From: Pseudomonadota bacterium
GTDB taxonomy: Bacteria > Pseudomonadota > Gammaproteobacteria > Steroidobacterales > Steroidobacteraceae
Assembly: GCA_021850555.1 (NCBI GenBank)
Contig: JAJZLX010000111.1
Span: 15,117-21,235 of the forward strand
Direction: 5' to 3'
Length of the DNA: 6,119 nucleotides
Shown: piece after piece, positions 1 to 6,094 of the stretch
Position numbering within the stretch: position 1 is the first letter of the stretch
Layout: the number at the start of each line of letters is the position of its first letter
The notes under the pieces: generated by a model
The model's input: only the letters and a program-made list of their open reading frames with translations
Database searches by the model: none
What the model was told of the DNA's origin: nothing
Program-made: the position numbers and the translations under genes

Positions 1-16
1 CGGCGCAACACGAATC

Positions 17-22
17 GGAGGT
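17..22 (+). promoter_or_regulatory. Ribosome binding site of the ene-reductase
   Basis: GGAGGT lies 9 bases upstream of the ATG at 32. It is a near-perfect Shine-Dalgarno sequence and supports that start. Only 16 bases precede it in the window, so no promoter can be judged. Confidence 0.8.
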
Positions 23-31
23 ATTTCCAGG

Positions 32-1105
32 ATGAGCGCAGCAGGTCTGTTTGATCCGGCGAAAGTCGGAGCCCTCGACGTTCCCAACCGCATCGTGATG
101 GCGCCGATGACCCGCAACAGGGCCGGGGCGGGCGATGTCCCGCGGGCGCTCAACGCCGAGTACTACGCCCAACGCGCCGCCGCCGGTCTCATCATCTCCG
201 AAGCGTCGCAGATATCGCCCGAGGGCAAGGGCTACCCGCGCACGCCCGGCATCTATTCGACCGAGCAGATCGCCGGCTGGCGGCTCATCACGGAAGCGGT
301 GCACCGCAAGGGCGGACGGATCTTTCTTCAGCTCTGGCACGTCGGGCGCATCTCCCACCCGTCCTTGCAGCCGCACGGAAGGCTGCCCGTCGCCCCCTCG
401 GCGCTGAAGCCGGCGGGCGATGCGATGACGATGTCAGGCCCCCAGCCGTTCGTGGAGCCGCGGGCGCTCGACATCGGGGAGATTCCGCACATCGTCGCCG
501 CCTACCGTCAGGCGGCGGTCAATGCCCGTGAGGCGGGATTCGACGGCGTCGAGGTTCACGCCGCCAACGGCTATCTCCTTGACCAGTTCCTGCGCGATGG
601 CACGAACCGGCGGACGGACGCCTACGGCGGCTCCGTGCCGCACCGGGCGCGGCTGCTGCTCGAGGTGATCAGCGCCGTCTCCTCCGTGCTCGAGGCGGGC
701 CGCATTGGCGTGCGCCTCTCGCCCATCAACCCGTTCAACGACATCCGGGATTCCGATCCGCAGACGACTTTCGAGTACGTCGCAAGCCAACTGCGAGGCC
801 GCGGTCTCGCCTATCTGCACGTCTACCAGGCCGGCTCCGATCCATTCGACTGGGAGCGGCTGCGGCGCGCCTTCGGCGGCACCTTCATCGTCAACGGCGG
901 TTACGATCGGGCAAGGGCGATCGCCGCGATCGAGACCGGCGCCGCCGATCTGGTCGCCTTCGGCGTCCCATACCTCGCAAATCCCGATCTGGTCGAGCGG
1001 CTGAGGCGCGCCGCGCCGCTCAACACGGCGAACCCGGCGACCTTCTACGGCGGGGAGGGCGAGGGCTACACGGACTACCCTGCCCTCGCCTGCACCGGCA
1101 CATAG
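32..1105 (+). CDS. Old Yellow Enzyme family alkene reductase (NemA-like)
   Basis: This is a predicted soluble, FMN-dependent TIM-barrel oxidoreductase that uses NAD(P)H to reduce activated C=C bonds (enones, nitro-olefins or nitrate esters in the family). Its natural substrate cannot be read from sequence. The 357 residues match the usual length of about 360. N-terminal MAPMTRNRA carries Thr27, the flavin-tuning residue of classical OYEs, where YqjM-type enzymes have Cys. Q100 (in LQLWHVGR), the His176/Asn179 substrate-binding pair and Tyr181 proton donor (in VEVHAANGYLLDQFL), and R228 (in GVRLSP) are all present. The typical C-terminal FYGGEGEGYTDYPAL is also intact. There is no C-terminal Fe-S/flavodoxin-like extension, so it is not a FadH-type 2,4-dienoyl-CoA reductase. 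One oddity is Val312, in GVPYLANPDL, where the family usually has an Arg contacting the FMN phosphate. The strong Shine-Dalgarno sequence fixes the start. It appears monocistronic or last in its unit, since only a gene remnant follows. Confidence 0.93.
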   Translation: MSAAGLFDPAKVGALDVPNRIVMAPMTRNRAGAGDVPRALNAEYYAQRAAAGLIISEASQISPEGKGYPRTPGIYSTEQIAGWRLITEAVHRKGGRIFLQLWHVGRISHPSLQPHGRLPVAPSALKPAGDAMTMSGPQPFVEPRALDIGEIPHIVAAYRQAAVNAREAGFDGVEVHAANGYLLDQFLRDGTNRRTDAYGGSVPHRARLLLEVISAVSSVLEAGRIGVRLSPINPFNDIRDSDPQTTFEYVASQLRGRGLAYLHVYQAGSDPFDWERLRRAFGGTFIVNGGYDRARAIAAIETGAADLVAFGVPYLANPDLVERLRRAAPLNTANPATFYGGEGEGYTDYPALACTGT

Positions 1106-1115
1106 CCGGCGCGCT

Positions 1116-1134
1116 CCCCGGCGTCGATCCGGGG
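1116..1134 (+). terminator. GC-rich hairpin after the ene-reductase, possible weak terminator
   Basis: CCCCGG (1116-1121) can pair with CCGGGG (1129-1134) across a 7-base loop, starting 11 bases after the stop codon. The right arm is part of CCGGGGG, which recurs at 1138-1144, so an alternative pairing exists. No T-run follows, so this is not a canonical intrinsic terminator. The placement is suggestive, but short GC-rich stems are common by chance here. Confidence 0.25.
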
Positions 1135-1150
1135 GTACCGGGGGCGCGCT

Positions 1151-1411
1151 GTGAGACATGCGCGCCCAGCACGGAACATCCGGCGCCCGTTGTTCTTCAA
1201 CATCGCGGGCGGGATCATCGCGATGCTCATGGGCGGGGGCGCGGTGTTCGGTGCGATCAACTTCAGCGTGGTCGCGTTCCGCTTCGCCGTCACCCCGGCG
1301 CTGCTCGCGGCGGGGCTGGCAAACGCGCTTCTCATGGGCCTCGCCGGCGGCCTGCTGCCGGCGATGAGGGCCGAGCGCAGGCCGGTCGCCGCCGGCTTGC
1401 GCGCCGGCTGA
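1151..1411 (+). pseudogene. Remnant of an FtsX/MacB-type ABC transporter permease (C-terminal, internally deleted)
   Basis: The frame from GTG 1151 encodes 86 residues. Residues 14-37 (ending GGGAVFGAIN) resemble the membrane helix of FtsX-family permeases that normally ends GAxFGAINTMY. Residues 38-86 resemble the extreme C-terminus of the same family, FSxVAFxFxVTPxLL through GGLLPAxRAxRxPVxxALR. In intact permeases, as I recall them, some 60 residues separate these blocks: a cytoplasmic loop with a TREIATLRALG-like motif and another helix. Here they join directly between Asn37 and Phe38 (about 1261/1262). The large N-terminal periplasmic domain and first helix are also absent, and no ABC ATPase is nearby. 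The upstream reading frame runs back to the ene-reductase stop without recognisable homology, and the ribosome site is poor. I infer a decayed, internally deleted gene. Expression as a small two-helix membrane protein cannot be excluded. Confidence 0.6.
1391..1408. repeat. Short GCCGGC inverted repeat
   Basis: GCCGGC at 1391-1396 and 1403-1408 could form a 6-bp hairpin with a 6-base loop at the very end of the permease remnant. No T-run follows. It could be a vestige of the lost gene's terminator or simply a by-product of alanine/glycine-rich coding sequence. Confidence 0.25.
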
Positions 1412-1461
1412 GACTCGCGAGCCGCAAGCGGGCGCAAGGCTCCAACGGACTCGTGCGCACA

Positions 1462-1488
1462 ATTCCCGCTCGACGTGAGCGCGGGAAT
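1462..1488 (+). promoter_or_regulatory. Inverted repeat / 5' leader hairpin ahead of the CtaA-like gene
   Basis: ATTCCCGC (1462-1469) and GCGGGAAT (1481-1488) are perfect inverted 8-mers. An alternative fold extends the stem to 10 bp with a two-base bulge (1481-1482) and a GACGT loop (1472-1476). The element ends 8 bases before the Shine-Dalgarno AAGGA of the next gene. It could be an operator or an mRNA leader hairpin affecting ribosome access. As a terminator of upstream transcription it would lack a T-run. Function is inferred from position only. Confidence 0.4.
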
Positions 1489-1496
1489 CAGGCTAT

Positions 1497-1501
1497 AAGG
1501 A
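1497..1501 (+). promoter_or_regulatory. Ribosome binding site deciding the CtaA-like start
   Basis: AAGGA sits 8 bases upstream of the ATG at 1510. The same motif abuts the in-frame ATG at 1501, too close to serve it. The in-frame GTG at 1453 has no convincing site and would place the leader hairpin inside the coding region. ATG 1510 is therefore preferred. Confidence 0.6.
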
Positions 1502-1509
1502 TGCCAACC

Positions 1510-2439
1510 ATGAATTCCCCCGATATCCAACCTTCTCATGATGCGGGCCATGTAGTCGAAGGACAAATGACGCGCACGGTGCGCGTCATCGGACTGGGAA
1601 TCGCCGGCATGGTCCTGTTGGCGATCGCCATGGGCGCGTGGCGCGCCATGGCAAGTGCGCAGCCGGCGAGGGAGGCGCTCGTCACCGGCCTCACCACCGC
1701 CGAGGTCATTTTTGCCGCGGCGCTCATTCTGCTCGGCAGCATCGTCGAAGGCTTCGGCTACGGCCTCTCGCTCGGTACGCGCTGGCCGTACACACGAAAC
1801 ATCATCGTGCTGATGCTGCGCGGGGACCCGGAGGCGGCGCATCGCGTGCTCGCCACGGCGGTCGGGCTGACCGCCCTGGCTCTCGCCATTCTGCAGCCGG
1901 ATTACACGACCCTCCTCGGGCTCGGCCTGATCGTGCTCACGGCGCTTTTCGGGATGGGCACCCTCTATGTTCTCGCCGGCCGCGCGCCGGCTTTCGTGCA
2001 CGGCACGCACGGGCTGTTGGCCTACCTCGTATTCATCAACTACCTGGTGGCGGTGAATTTCCCGGCCGCGCATCTGGGCGCCTACCTCGCCAGCGCCTTC
2101 CCCCTGCACGCCGTGCTCTTCGCCGTCTTCATGGGCGGCATGGTCACCGGCCAACGCGGCTTCGGCAAGCCGATCGAGCCGTTCCTGCGGCCCGCTCGGA
2201 CGGCGCAATGGATCTTCGTCGTGCACGGACTTGCCGCCCTCGCGCTCCTGGGGACCCTGGGCTGGCTGAGCGCAGGCTATCCGGTGGCCTTCGGGCTCGC
2301 GCTCCTGCAGGCCGCGGTGGGCTTCTTCCTCTTTCACGCGGTGAACTTCAAGCCGAAATCCCCCGGGACCCTCGTCGTCTTTCATCAGCTCATGGCCGTG
2401 CTCATCACCACCGCCATCGTGCTGCAGTGGCATGGGTAG
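1510..2439 (+). CDS. Divergent CtaA/Cox15-like (heme A synthase fold) integral membrane protein
   Basis: The 309 residues have about nine predicted membrane segments: one extra N-terminal helix (about 24-43), then eight at roughly 64-86, 112-128, 133-157, 162-183, 190-211, 234-254, 257-277 and 286-306. The last eight fit the CtaA/Cox15 two-fold four-helix repeat. E108-x-x-H111-R112 matches the essential Glu-x-x-His-Arg ahead of the second family helix. Candidate heme ligands are H111 with H164 or H167, and H239 with H292. The spacing within each half is about 53, near the roughly 62 of Bacillus CtaA. GSIVEGFGYGLSLGTRWP (77-93 region) and GGMVTGQRGFGKPIEPF (209-225 region) resemble the loops after the first helix of each half. 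The family's Cys pair and Arg in the first loop are not preserved. True members oxidise heme O to heme A for aa3-type oxidases. No cytochrome oxidase or ctaB gene is nearby, so a different heme-related role is possible. Membrane topology is confident; the family call is moderate. Confidence 0.65.
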   Translation: MNSPDIQPSHDAGHVVEGQMTRTVRVIGLGIAGMVLLAIAMGAWRAMASAQPAREALVTGLTTAEVIFAAALILLGSIVEGFGYGLSLGTRWPYTRNIIVLMLRGDPEAAHRVLATAVGLTALALAILQPDYTTLLGLGLIVLTALFGMGTLYVLAGRAPAFVHGTHGLLAYLVFINYLVAVNFPAAHLGAYLASAFPLHAVLFAVFMGGMVTGQRGFGKPIEPFLRPARTAQWIFVVHGLAALALLGTLGWLSAGYPVAFGLALLQAAVGFFLFHAVNFKPKSPGTLVVFHQLMAVLITTAIVLQWHG

Positions 2440-2441
2440 GG

Positions 2442-2475
2442 GCGCGGCGCATCGCCGGCACGCCGGTGGCCGCGC
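2442..2475. terminator. GC-rich hairpin between convergent genes
   Basis: The 42-base gap between two convergent stop codons contains GCGCGGC (2442-2448) pairing with GCCGCGC (2469-2475). Inside it is a nested CCGG/CCGG stem (2455-2458 with 2463-2466). The structure is symmetric and could act on both strands. Neither side has a T-run, so intrinsic termination is uncertain. Confidence 0.35.
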
Positions 2476-2481
2476 GGCAGC

Positions 2482-3684
2482 TCAGAGCACCTCGAAAATC
2501 CCCGCCGCACCCATGCCGGTGCCGATGCACATGGTGACCATGCCATAGCCCGTCTCGCCCCTGGCGCGCATGCCGTGCACCAGCGTGGCGGTGCGGATGG
2601 CGCCGGTCGCCCCAAGCGGATGGCCGAGGGCGATGGCACCGCCGTGCGGATTGACGAGGGTTGGATCCAGGTCGAGGTCGCGCATGACCGCGAGCGCCTG
2701 GGCGGCGAAAGCCTCGTTGAGCTCGATCCACTTGAGCTGCCCCTGCTTGAGGCCCGCGCGCTCGAGGGCGGCCGGGACCGCCACTTTGGGCCCGATGCCC
2801 ATCACGGCCGGCGGCACGCCTTTGACGGCGAAAGTCACATAACGGGCGAGCGGAGTCAGGTCGTAGCGCTTCAGGATCGCCTCCGACACCAGCATCACCG
2901 CGGCCGCCCCGTCCGAGGTCTGCGAGCTGTTGCCGGCCGTGACCGTTCCCCTGGCGTCGAAGGCGGGCTTCAACTTCGCGAGCGCCTGCGCCGAGGTGTC
3001 GGCGCGGGGGCCCTCGTCGTCGGCCAGGGTCCTCGTCGAATGGCGCACCTCGTGGGTCTTGAGATCCGCTATCCGCACCGTTGTCTCGATGGGCGAGATT
3101 TCCGCCCGGAATGCGCCCGAGGCTCTCGCCGCCACCGCGCGCCGGTGCGACTCCAGGGCGAACGCGTCCTGGTCCTCGCGCGAGACCTTCCACTGGCTGG
3201 CGACCTTCTCGGCCGTGATACCCATTCCATAGGCGATCGCGTAGTTCTCGTCCTTGGCAAAGATCTGCGGATTCAACGCCACCTTGTTGCCCATCATGGG
3301 CACCATGGACATCGACTCGGCGCCGCCGGCGATCACCACGTCGGCTTCTCCCAGGCGGATGCGGTCGGCGGCGATCTGCACCGCGTTGAGCCCCGAGGAG
3401 CAGTAGCGATTGACCGTGATGCCGGGGACGGTGTCGGGCAATCCCGCGAGCAGCGCGCCGATGCGGGCCATGTTCAGGCCCTGCTCGGCCTCGGGGAAGG
3501 CGCAGCCGACGACGACGTCGTCGACGAGCTGCGGCTCGATGGCCGGCACTTGCGCAAGCACGCTCTTCAATGCGTGCACCAGCATGTCATCCGGGCGCAC
3601 TTGGCGCAGCATGCCGCGCGGGGCCTTGCCGACCGGGGTGCGGGTCGCGGCGATGATGTAGGCATCTTGAATCTGTCGGGTCAT
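2482..3684 (-). CDS. fadA: Acetyl-CoA C-acyltransferase (3-ketoacyl-CoA thiolase)
   Basis: This is a predicted cytoplasmic thiolase that cleaves 3-ketoacyl-CoA with CoA to give acetyl-CoA and a shortened acyl-CoA, the last step of beta-oxidation. The 400 residues match the usual length. Nucleophile Cys95 lies in VNRYCSSGLNAV, Asn323 in ELNEAFAAQ, His355 in GGAIALGHPLGATG, and the second catalytic Cys386 in MCIGTGMGAAG. The spacings from Asn to His (32) and His to Cys (31) agree with biosynthetic thiolase. An in-frame upstream extension to 3816 is open but overlaps the preceding gene and shows no thiolase homology. ATG 3684 is preferred because GGAGGA precedes it by 10 bases and the N-terminus then reads MTRQIQDAYIIAATRTPVGK, typical of the family. 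It lies 23 bases downstream of the dehydrogenase/hydratase gene, almost certainly co-transcribed with it. A biosynthetic direction cannot be excluded, but the partner gene favours degradation. Confidence 0.95.
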   Translation of the reverse strand: MTRQIQDAYIIAATRTPVGKAPRGMLRQVRPDDMLVHALKSVLAQVPAIEPQLVDDVVVGCAFPEAEQGLNMARIGALLAGLPDTVPGITVNRYCSSGLNAVQIAADRIRLGEADVVIAGGAESMSMVPMMGNKVALNPQIFAKDENYAIAYGMGITAEKVASQWKVSREDQDAFALESHRRAVAARASGAFRAEISPIETTVRIADLKTHEVRHSTRTLADDEGPRADTSAQALAKLKPAFDARGTVTAGNSSQTSDGAAAVMLVSEAILKRYDLTPLARYVTFAVKGVPPAVMGIGPKVAVPAALERAGLKQGQLKWIELNEAFAAQALAVMRDLDLDPTLVNPHGGAIALGHPLGATGAIRTATLVHGMRARGETGYGMVTMCIGTGMGAAGIFEVL

Positions 3685-3694
3685 GACTGTTGCG

Positions 3695-3700
3695 TCCTCC
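3695..3700 (-). promoter_or_regulatory. Ribosome binding site of the thiolase gene
   Basis: On the minus strand GGAGGA lies 10 bases before the ATG at 3684. It fixes the start over the longer open frame reaching 3816. It sits wholly within the 23-base gap after the upstream stop codon. Confidence 0.8.
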
Positions 3701-3707
3701 GCGGTCT

Positions 3708-6083
3708 TCAATTGCGCAGCGGCTTGCCGGTGGCGAGGGTGTGGGCGATGCGCTCCTGGGTCTTGGGATTTTTCAGCAGCCTCAAGAAGTGCCGCCGCTC
3801 GAGCTCGAGGATCCACTGCTCATCGACCTCGGTGCCGGGCTCGACATCCCCTCCCGTCACGACGTCGGCGATGCGCGAGCCGATCTCGAAGTCGTACTCG
3901 CTGATGTAGTGACCCTCGAGCAGGTTGATGAGCTGCCCCTTGATCGAGGCCGCGCCGGCGCGGCCGGCGACCGGGAAACGCCGGCCCGGAAGCGGCGGAC
4001 GATAGCCGGCCTCGGCGAGCGCGAGCGCCTGTTGCTTGGCGACGTAGAGCAGCTCGTAGGGATTGAACAGCACCACATCGCCCGCGCCGAGAAACCCGAG
4101 CTCGCGCGCCTCGATGGCGCTCGTGGCAACCTTGGCGGTGGCGATCATGAAGTAGTAGTCCTTGAGCGAGGCGAGAAGATCGCCCTTGCTCTCCCGCGCC
4201 GCCCGCAGAGCGAACTCCTTGCAGCCGCCGCCGGCCGGCAAGAGGCCCACGCCCGCCTCCACGAGCCCGACGTAGGACTCGAGCGCCGCCACCACACGGT
4301 CGCAGTGCAGCGCGAACTCGCATCCGCCGCCGAACACATAGCCTTCGGTCGCCGCCACCGTCGGGATCTCGCTGTAGCGCAGGCGCTGGGAAGTCGTCTG
4401 AAAGAGCGCGATCACCCCGTCGATGCTCGCCCAGTCGCCCGCGGCGAGCGCCGGCCGCAGCGACTCGAGGTTGGCGCCGACCGAGAAAGGCGCCTCGGTC
4501 TGCCAGATCACCAGCCCCTTGAAGCGTTGCTCGGCGAGGTCGATGGCCCGATTCAAGCCCTCGAGCACTTCCGGGCTGATCGAATGGACCTTGGTCTTGA
4601 AGGAGGCCACCAGGATGCCATCGCCGCTCGTGAAGGCGCGCACGCCGGGATTTTCGTACACGGTCTCCCCCAGCGTCCCCCTGCTCTCGCCGAGCACGGT
4701 GGCGGGCCACAACTGCCGCCGATACACATCGAGCGTGGAGCGTCCCACCAGGGCATTGCCTGCGGCATCGTACGATCCTTGAGGGAAATGCACCCCCTGG
4801 CGCCCCGCCTCCCGCGCCCACGCGGGCAGTGGCACGTGCGCCAGCGCCTTGCCGGCGCGGATGTCCTCCTCGATCCAACCCGCCACCTGCGCCCAGCCGG
4901 CGGCCTGCCAGATCTCAAACGGTCCGAGCTTCCAGCCGAAGCCCCAGCGCATCGCCAGATCCACGTCCCGAGCCGAGTGGGCGATGTCCGCCAGGTGACA
5001 GGCGATGTAATGGAATGTGTCGCGAAAGCAGGCCCAGAGGAACTGCGCCTGGCCGTGATCGCTCTCGCGCAGGCGCCTGAGCCTCTGTGCCGGGTCCTTG
5101 ATCGCGAGGATCTCGGTGACGCTTTCATCGGCCTTCGCCCCGGCCGGGACATACCCGCCGCCGGCCGGATCGAGCACCTGAAGATCCTTGCCCTTCTTGA
5201 GGTAGATGCCGCCCTTCGTCTTGGCGCCGAGCGCGCCGGCCTCGATCAGCCGAGCGAGCCAGGGCGGGCAGCGGAACAGGTCATGCCACGGATCCTGCGC
5301 CAGCGTGTCCTGCATGGTCTTGACCACGTGCGCGAAGGTGTCGAGCCCGACCACGTCGGCGGTGCGGAAAGTGGCCGACTTCGCCCGCCCGAGGCGAGGC
5401 CCCGTGAGGTCATCGACCACATCGAAGCGGATGCCGTACTTTTCGGCGTTGGCGATCGTCGCCAACATCGAGAACACCCCGACACGGTTGGCGACGAAGT
5501 TCGGGGTATCCTTGGCCCGGATGACTCCCTTGCCGAGGGTGGTGACGAGAAAGCGCTCGAGATCATCGAGCACCGACGGACTCGAAGCCTTGCAGGGGAT
5601 GATCTCCGCCAGGTGCATGTAGCGCGGCGGGTTGAAGAAGTGCACGCCGCAGAACCTCGGGCGCAGCCCCTGCGGGCAGGCCTCGGCGAGCTTCTCGACG
5701 GACAGGCCCGAGGTGTTGGTCGCAAAGATGGTGCGCGGCCCGAGGCGGGGGGCGACCCTGCGGTACAGCTCGCTCTTCCAGTCGAGGCGCTCGGCGATCG
5801 CCTCGATCACGAGGTCGCACTCGGCCAGCCGCTCGAGGTGCTCGTCATAGTTGGCGGGCTCGATGCAGCCGGCGCTCTCGCGCCCGGCGAGGGGCGAGGG
5901 TTGAAGCTTCCTGAGCCCCTCGAGCGCCTTGCCCACGATGCCGTTCTTCTCACCCTCCCCGGCCGGAAGGTCGAACAGGATCGTCGGCACCCGCGCGTTG
6001 ACCAGGTGCGCGGCGATCTGCGCGCCCATCACCCCGGCGCCGAGCACGGCCGCCTTGCGTACGATGAATTTCGTCTCGGACAT
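3708..6083 (-). CDS. 3-hydroxyacyl-CoA dehydrogenase / enoyl-CoA hydratase fusion, FadN-type
   Basis: This is a predicted bifunctional cytoplasmic beta-oxidation enzyme that hydrates trans-2-enoyl-CoA and oxidises the resulting 3-hydroxyacyl-CoA with NAD+. The 791 residues match FadN-type proteins (about 790). The NAD-binding domain comes first: GAGVMG at 15-20, then Ser125 in TNTSGLS, His148 in GVHFFNP, Glu160, and Asn198 in NFVANRV. The His-Glu (12) and His-Asn (50) spacings equal those of human HADH. Dehydrogenase C-terminal segments follow to about residue 440. A crotonase domain begins near 480, with oxyanion-hole FSVGANL (533-539), Glu589 in GGGCEFALHCD and Glu609 in GLVEAGVGLLPAGGG. 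The two Glu are 20 apart, as in rat enoyl-CoA hydratase. Domain order is the reverse of FadB, where the hydratase is N-terminal. The start at 6083 is backed by GAGGGG five bases upstream. Thiolase follows after 23 bases, making a fadN-fadA pair. The promoter and any earlier operon gene lie beyond the right edge. Confidence 0.94.
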   Translation of the reverse strand: MSETKFIVRKAAVLGAGVMGAQIAAHLVNARVPTILFDLPAGEGEKNGIVGKALEGLRKLQPSPLAGRESAGCIEPANYDEHLERLAECDLVIEAIAERLDWKSELYRRVAPRLGPRTIFATNTSGLSVEKLAEACPQGLRPRFCGVHFFNPPRYMHLAEIIPCKASSPSVLDDLERFLVTTLGKGVIRAKDTPNFVANRVGVFSMLATIANAEKYGIRFDVVDDLTGPRLGRAKSATFRTADVVGLDTFAHVVKTMQDTLAQDPWHDLFRCPPWLARLIEAGALGAKTKGGIYLKKGKDLQVLDPAGGGYVPAGAKADESVTEILAIKDPAQRLRRLRESDHGQAQFLWACFRDTFHYIACHLADIAHSARDVDLAMRWGFGWKLGPFEIWQAAGWAQVAGWIEEDIRAGKALAHVPLPAWAREAGRQGVHFPQGSYDAAGNALVGRSTLDVYRRQLWPATVLGESRGTLGETVYENPGVRAFTSGDGILVASFKTKVHSISPEVLEGLNRAIDLAEQRFKGLVIWQTEAPFSVGANLESLRPALAAGDWASIDGVIALFQTTSQRLRYSEIPTVAATEGYVFGGGCEFALHCDRVVAALESYVGLVEAGVGLLPAGGGCKEFALRAARESKGDLLASLKDYYFMIATAKVATSAIEARELGFLGAGDVVLFNPYELLYVAKQQALALAEAGYRPPLPGRRFPVAGRAGAASIKGQLINLLEGHYISEYDFEIGSRIADVVTGGDVEPGTEVDEQWILELERRHFLRLLKNPKTQERIAHTLATGKPLRN

Positions 6084-6088
6084 GTTTT

Positions 6089-6094
6089 CCCCTC
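6089..6094 (-). promoter_or_regulatory. Ribosome binding site of the dehydrogenase/hydratase gene
   Basis: On the minus strand GAGGGG is separated from the ATG at 6083 by AAAAC, a five-base spacer. This supports the chosen start. The remaining 25 bases to the window edge show no convincing promoter hexamers. Confidence 0.65.

Noticed and set aside
434..1462. Minus-strand frame (342 codons) opposite the ene-reductase
   Set aside because: It is antisense to a gene with clear OYE motifs and runs through the intergenic region without any recognisable domain.
1494..1499. TATAAG as a promoter -10 element
   Set aside because: It overlaps the Shine-Dalgarno sequence and would place the transcript start almost at the start codon. 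No matching -35 element is apparent 17 bases upstream.
1453..1509. GTG 1453 or ATG 1501 as the start of the CtaA-like protein
   Set aside because: GTG 1453 has no convincing ribosome site and would absorb the inverted repeat. ATG 1501 abuts its would-be Shine-Dalgarno, whereas ATG 1510 has AAGGA at a good distance.
1075..2433. Long minus-strand frame (452 codons) across the CtaA-like gene and the permease remnant
   Set aside because: The composition is hydrophilic and Arg/Glu/His-rich, a mirror of the hydrophobic plus-strand protein. It spans several unrelated features and has no domain resemblance.
3685..3816. 44-residue N-terminal extension of the thiolase frame
   Set aside because: It would overlap the end of the upstream dehydrogenase/hydratase gene and lacks family similarity. 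A strong ribosome site instead marks ATG 3684.
2575..3909. Long plus-strand frame (444 codons) opposite the thiolase gene
   Set aside because: It is antisense to a thiolase with complete active-site motifs. The translation is rich in Arg, His, Gly and Asp and has no recognisable domain, as expected for a shadow of high-GC coding sequence.
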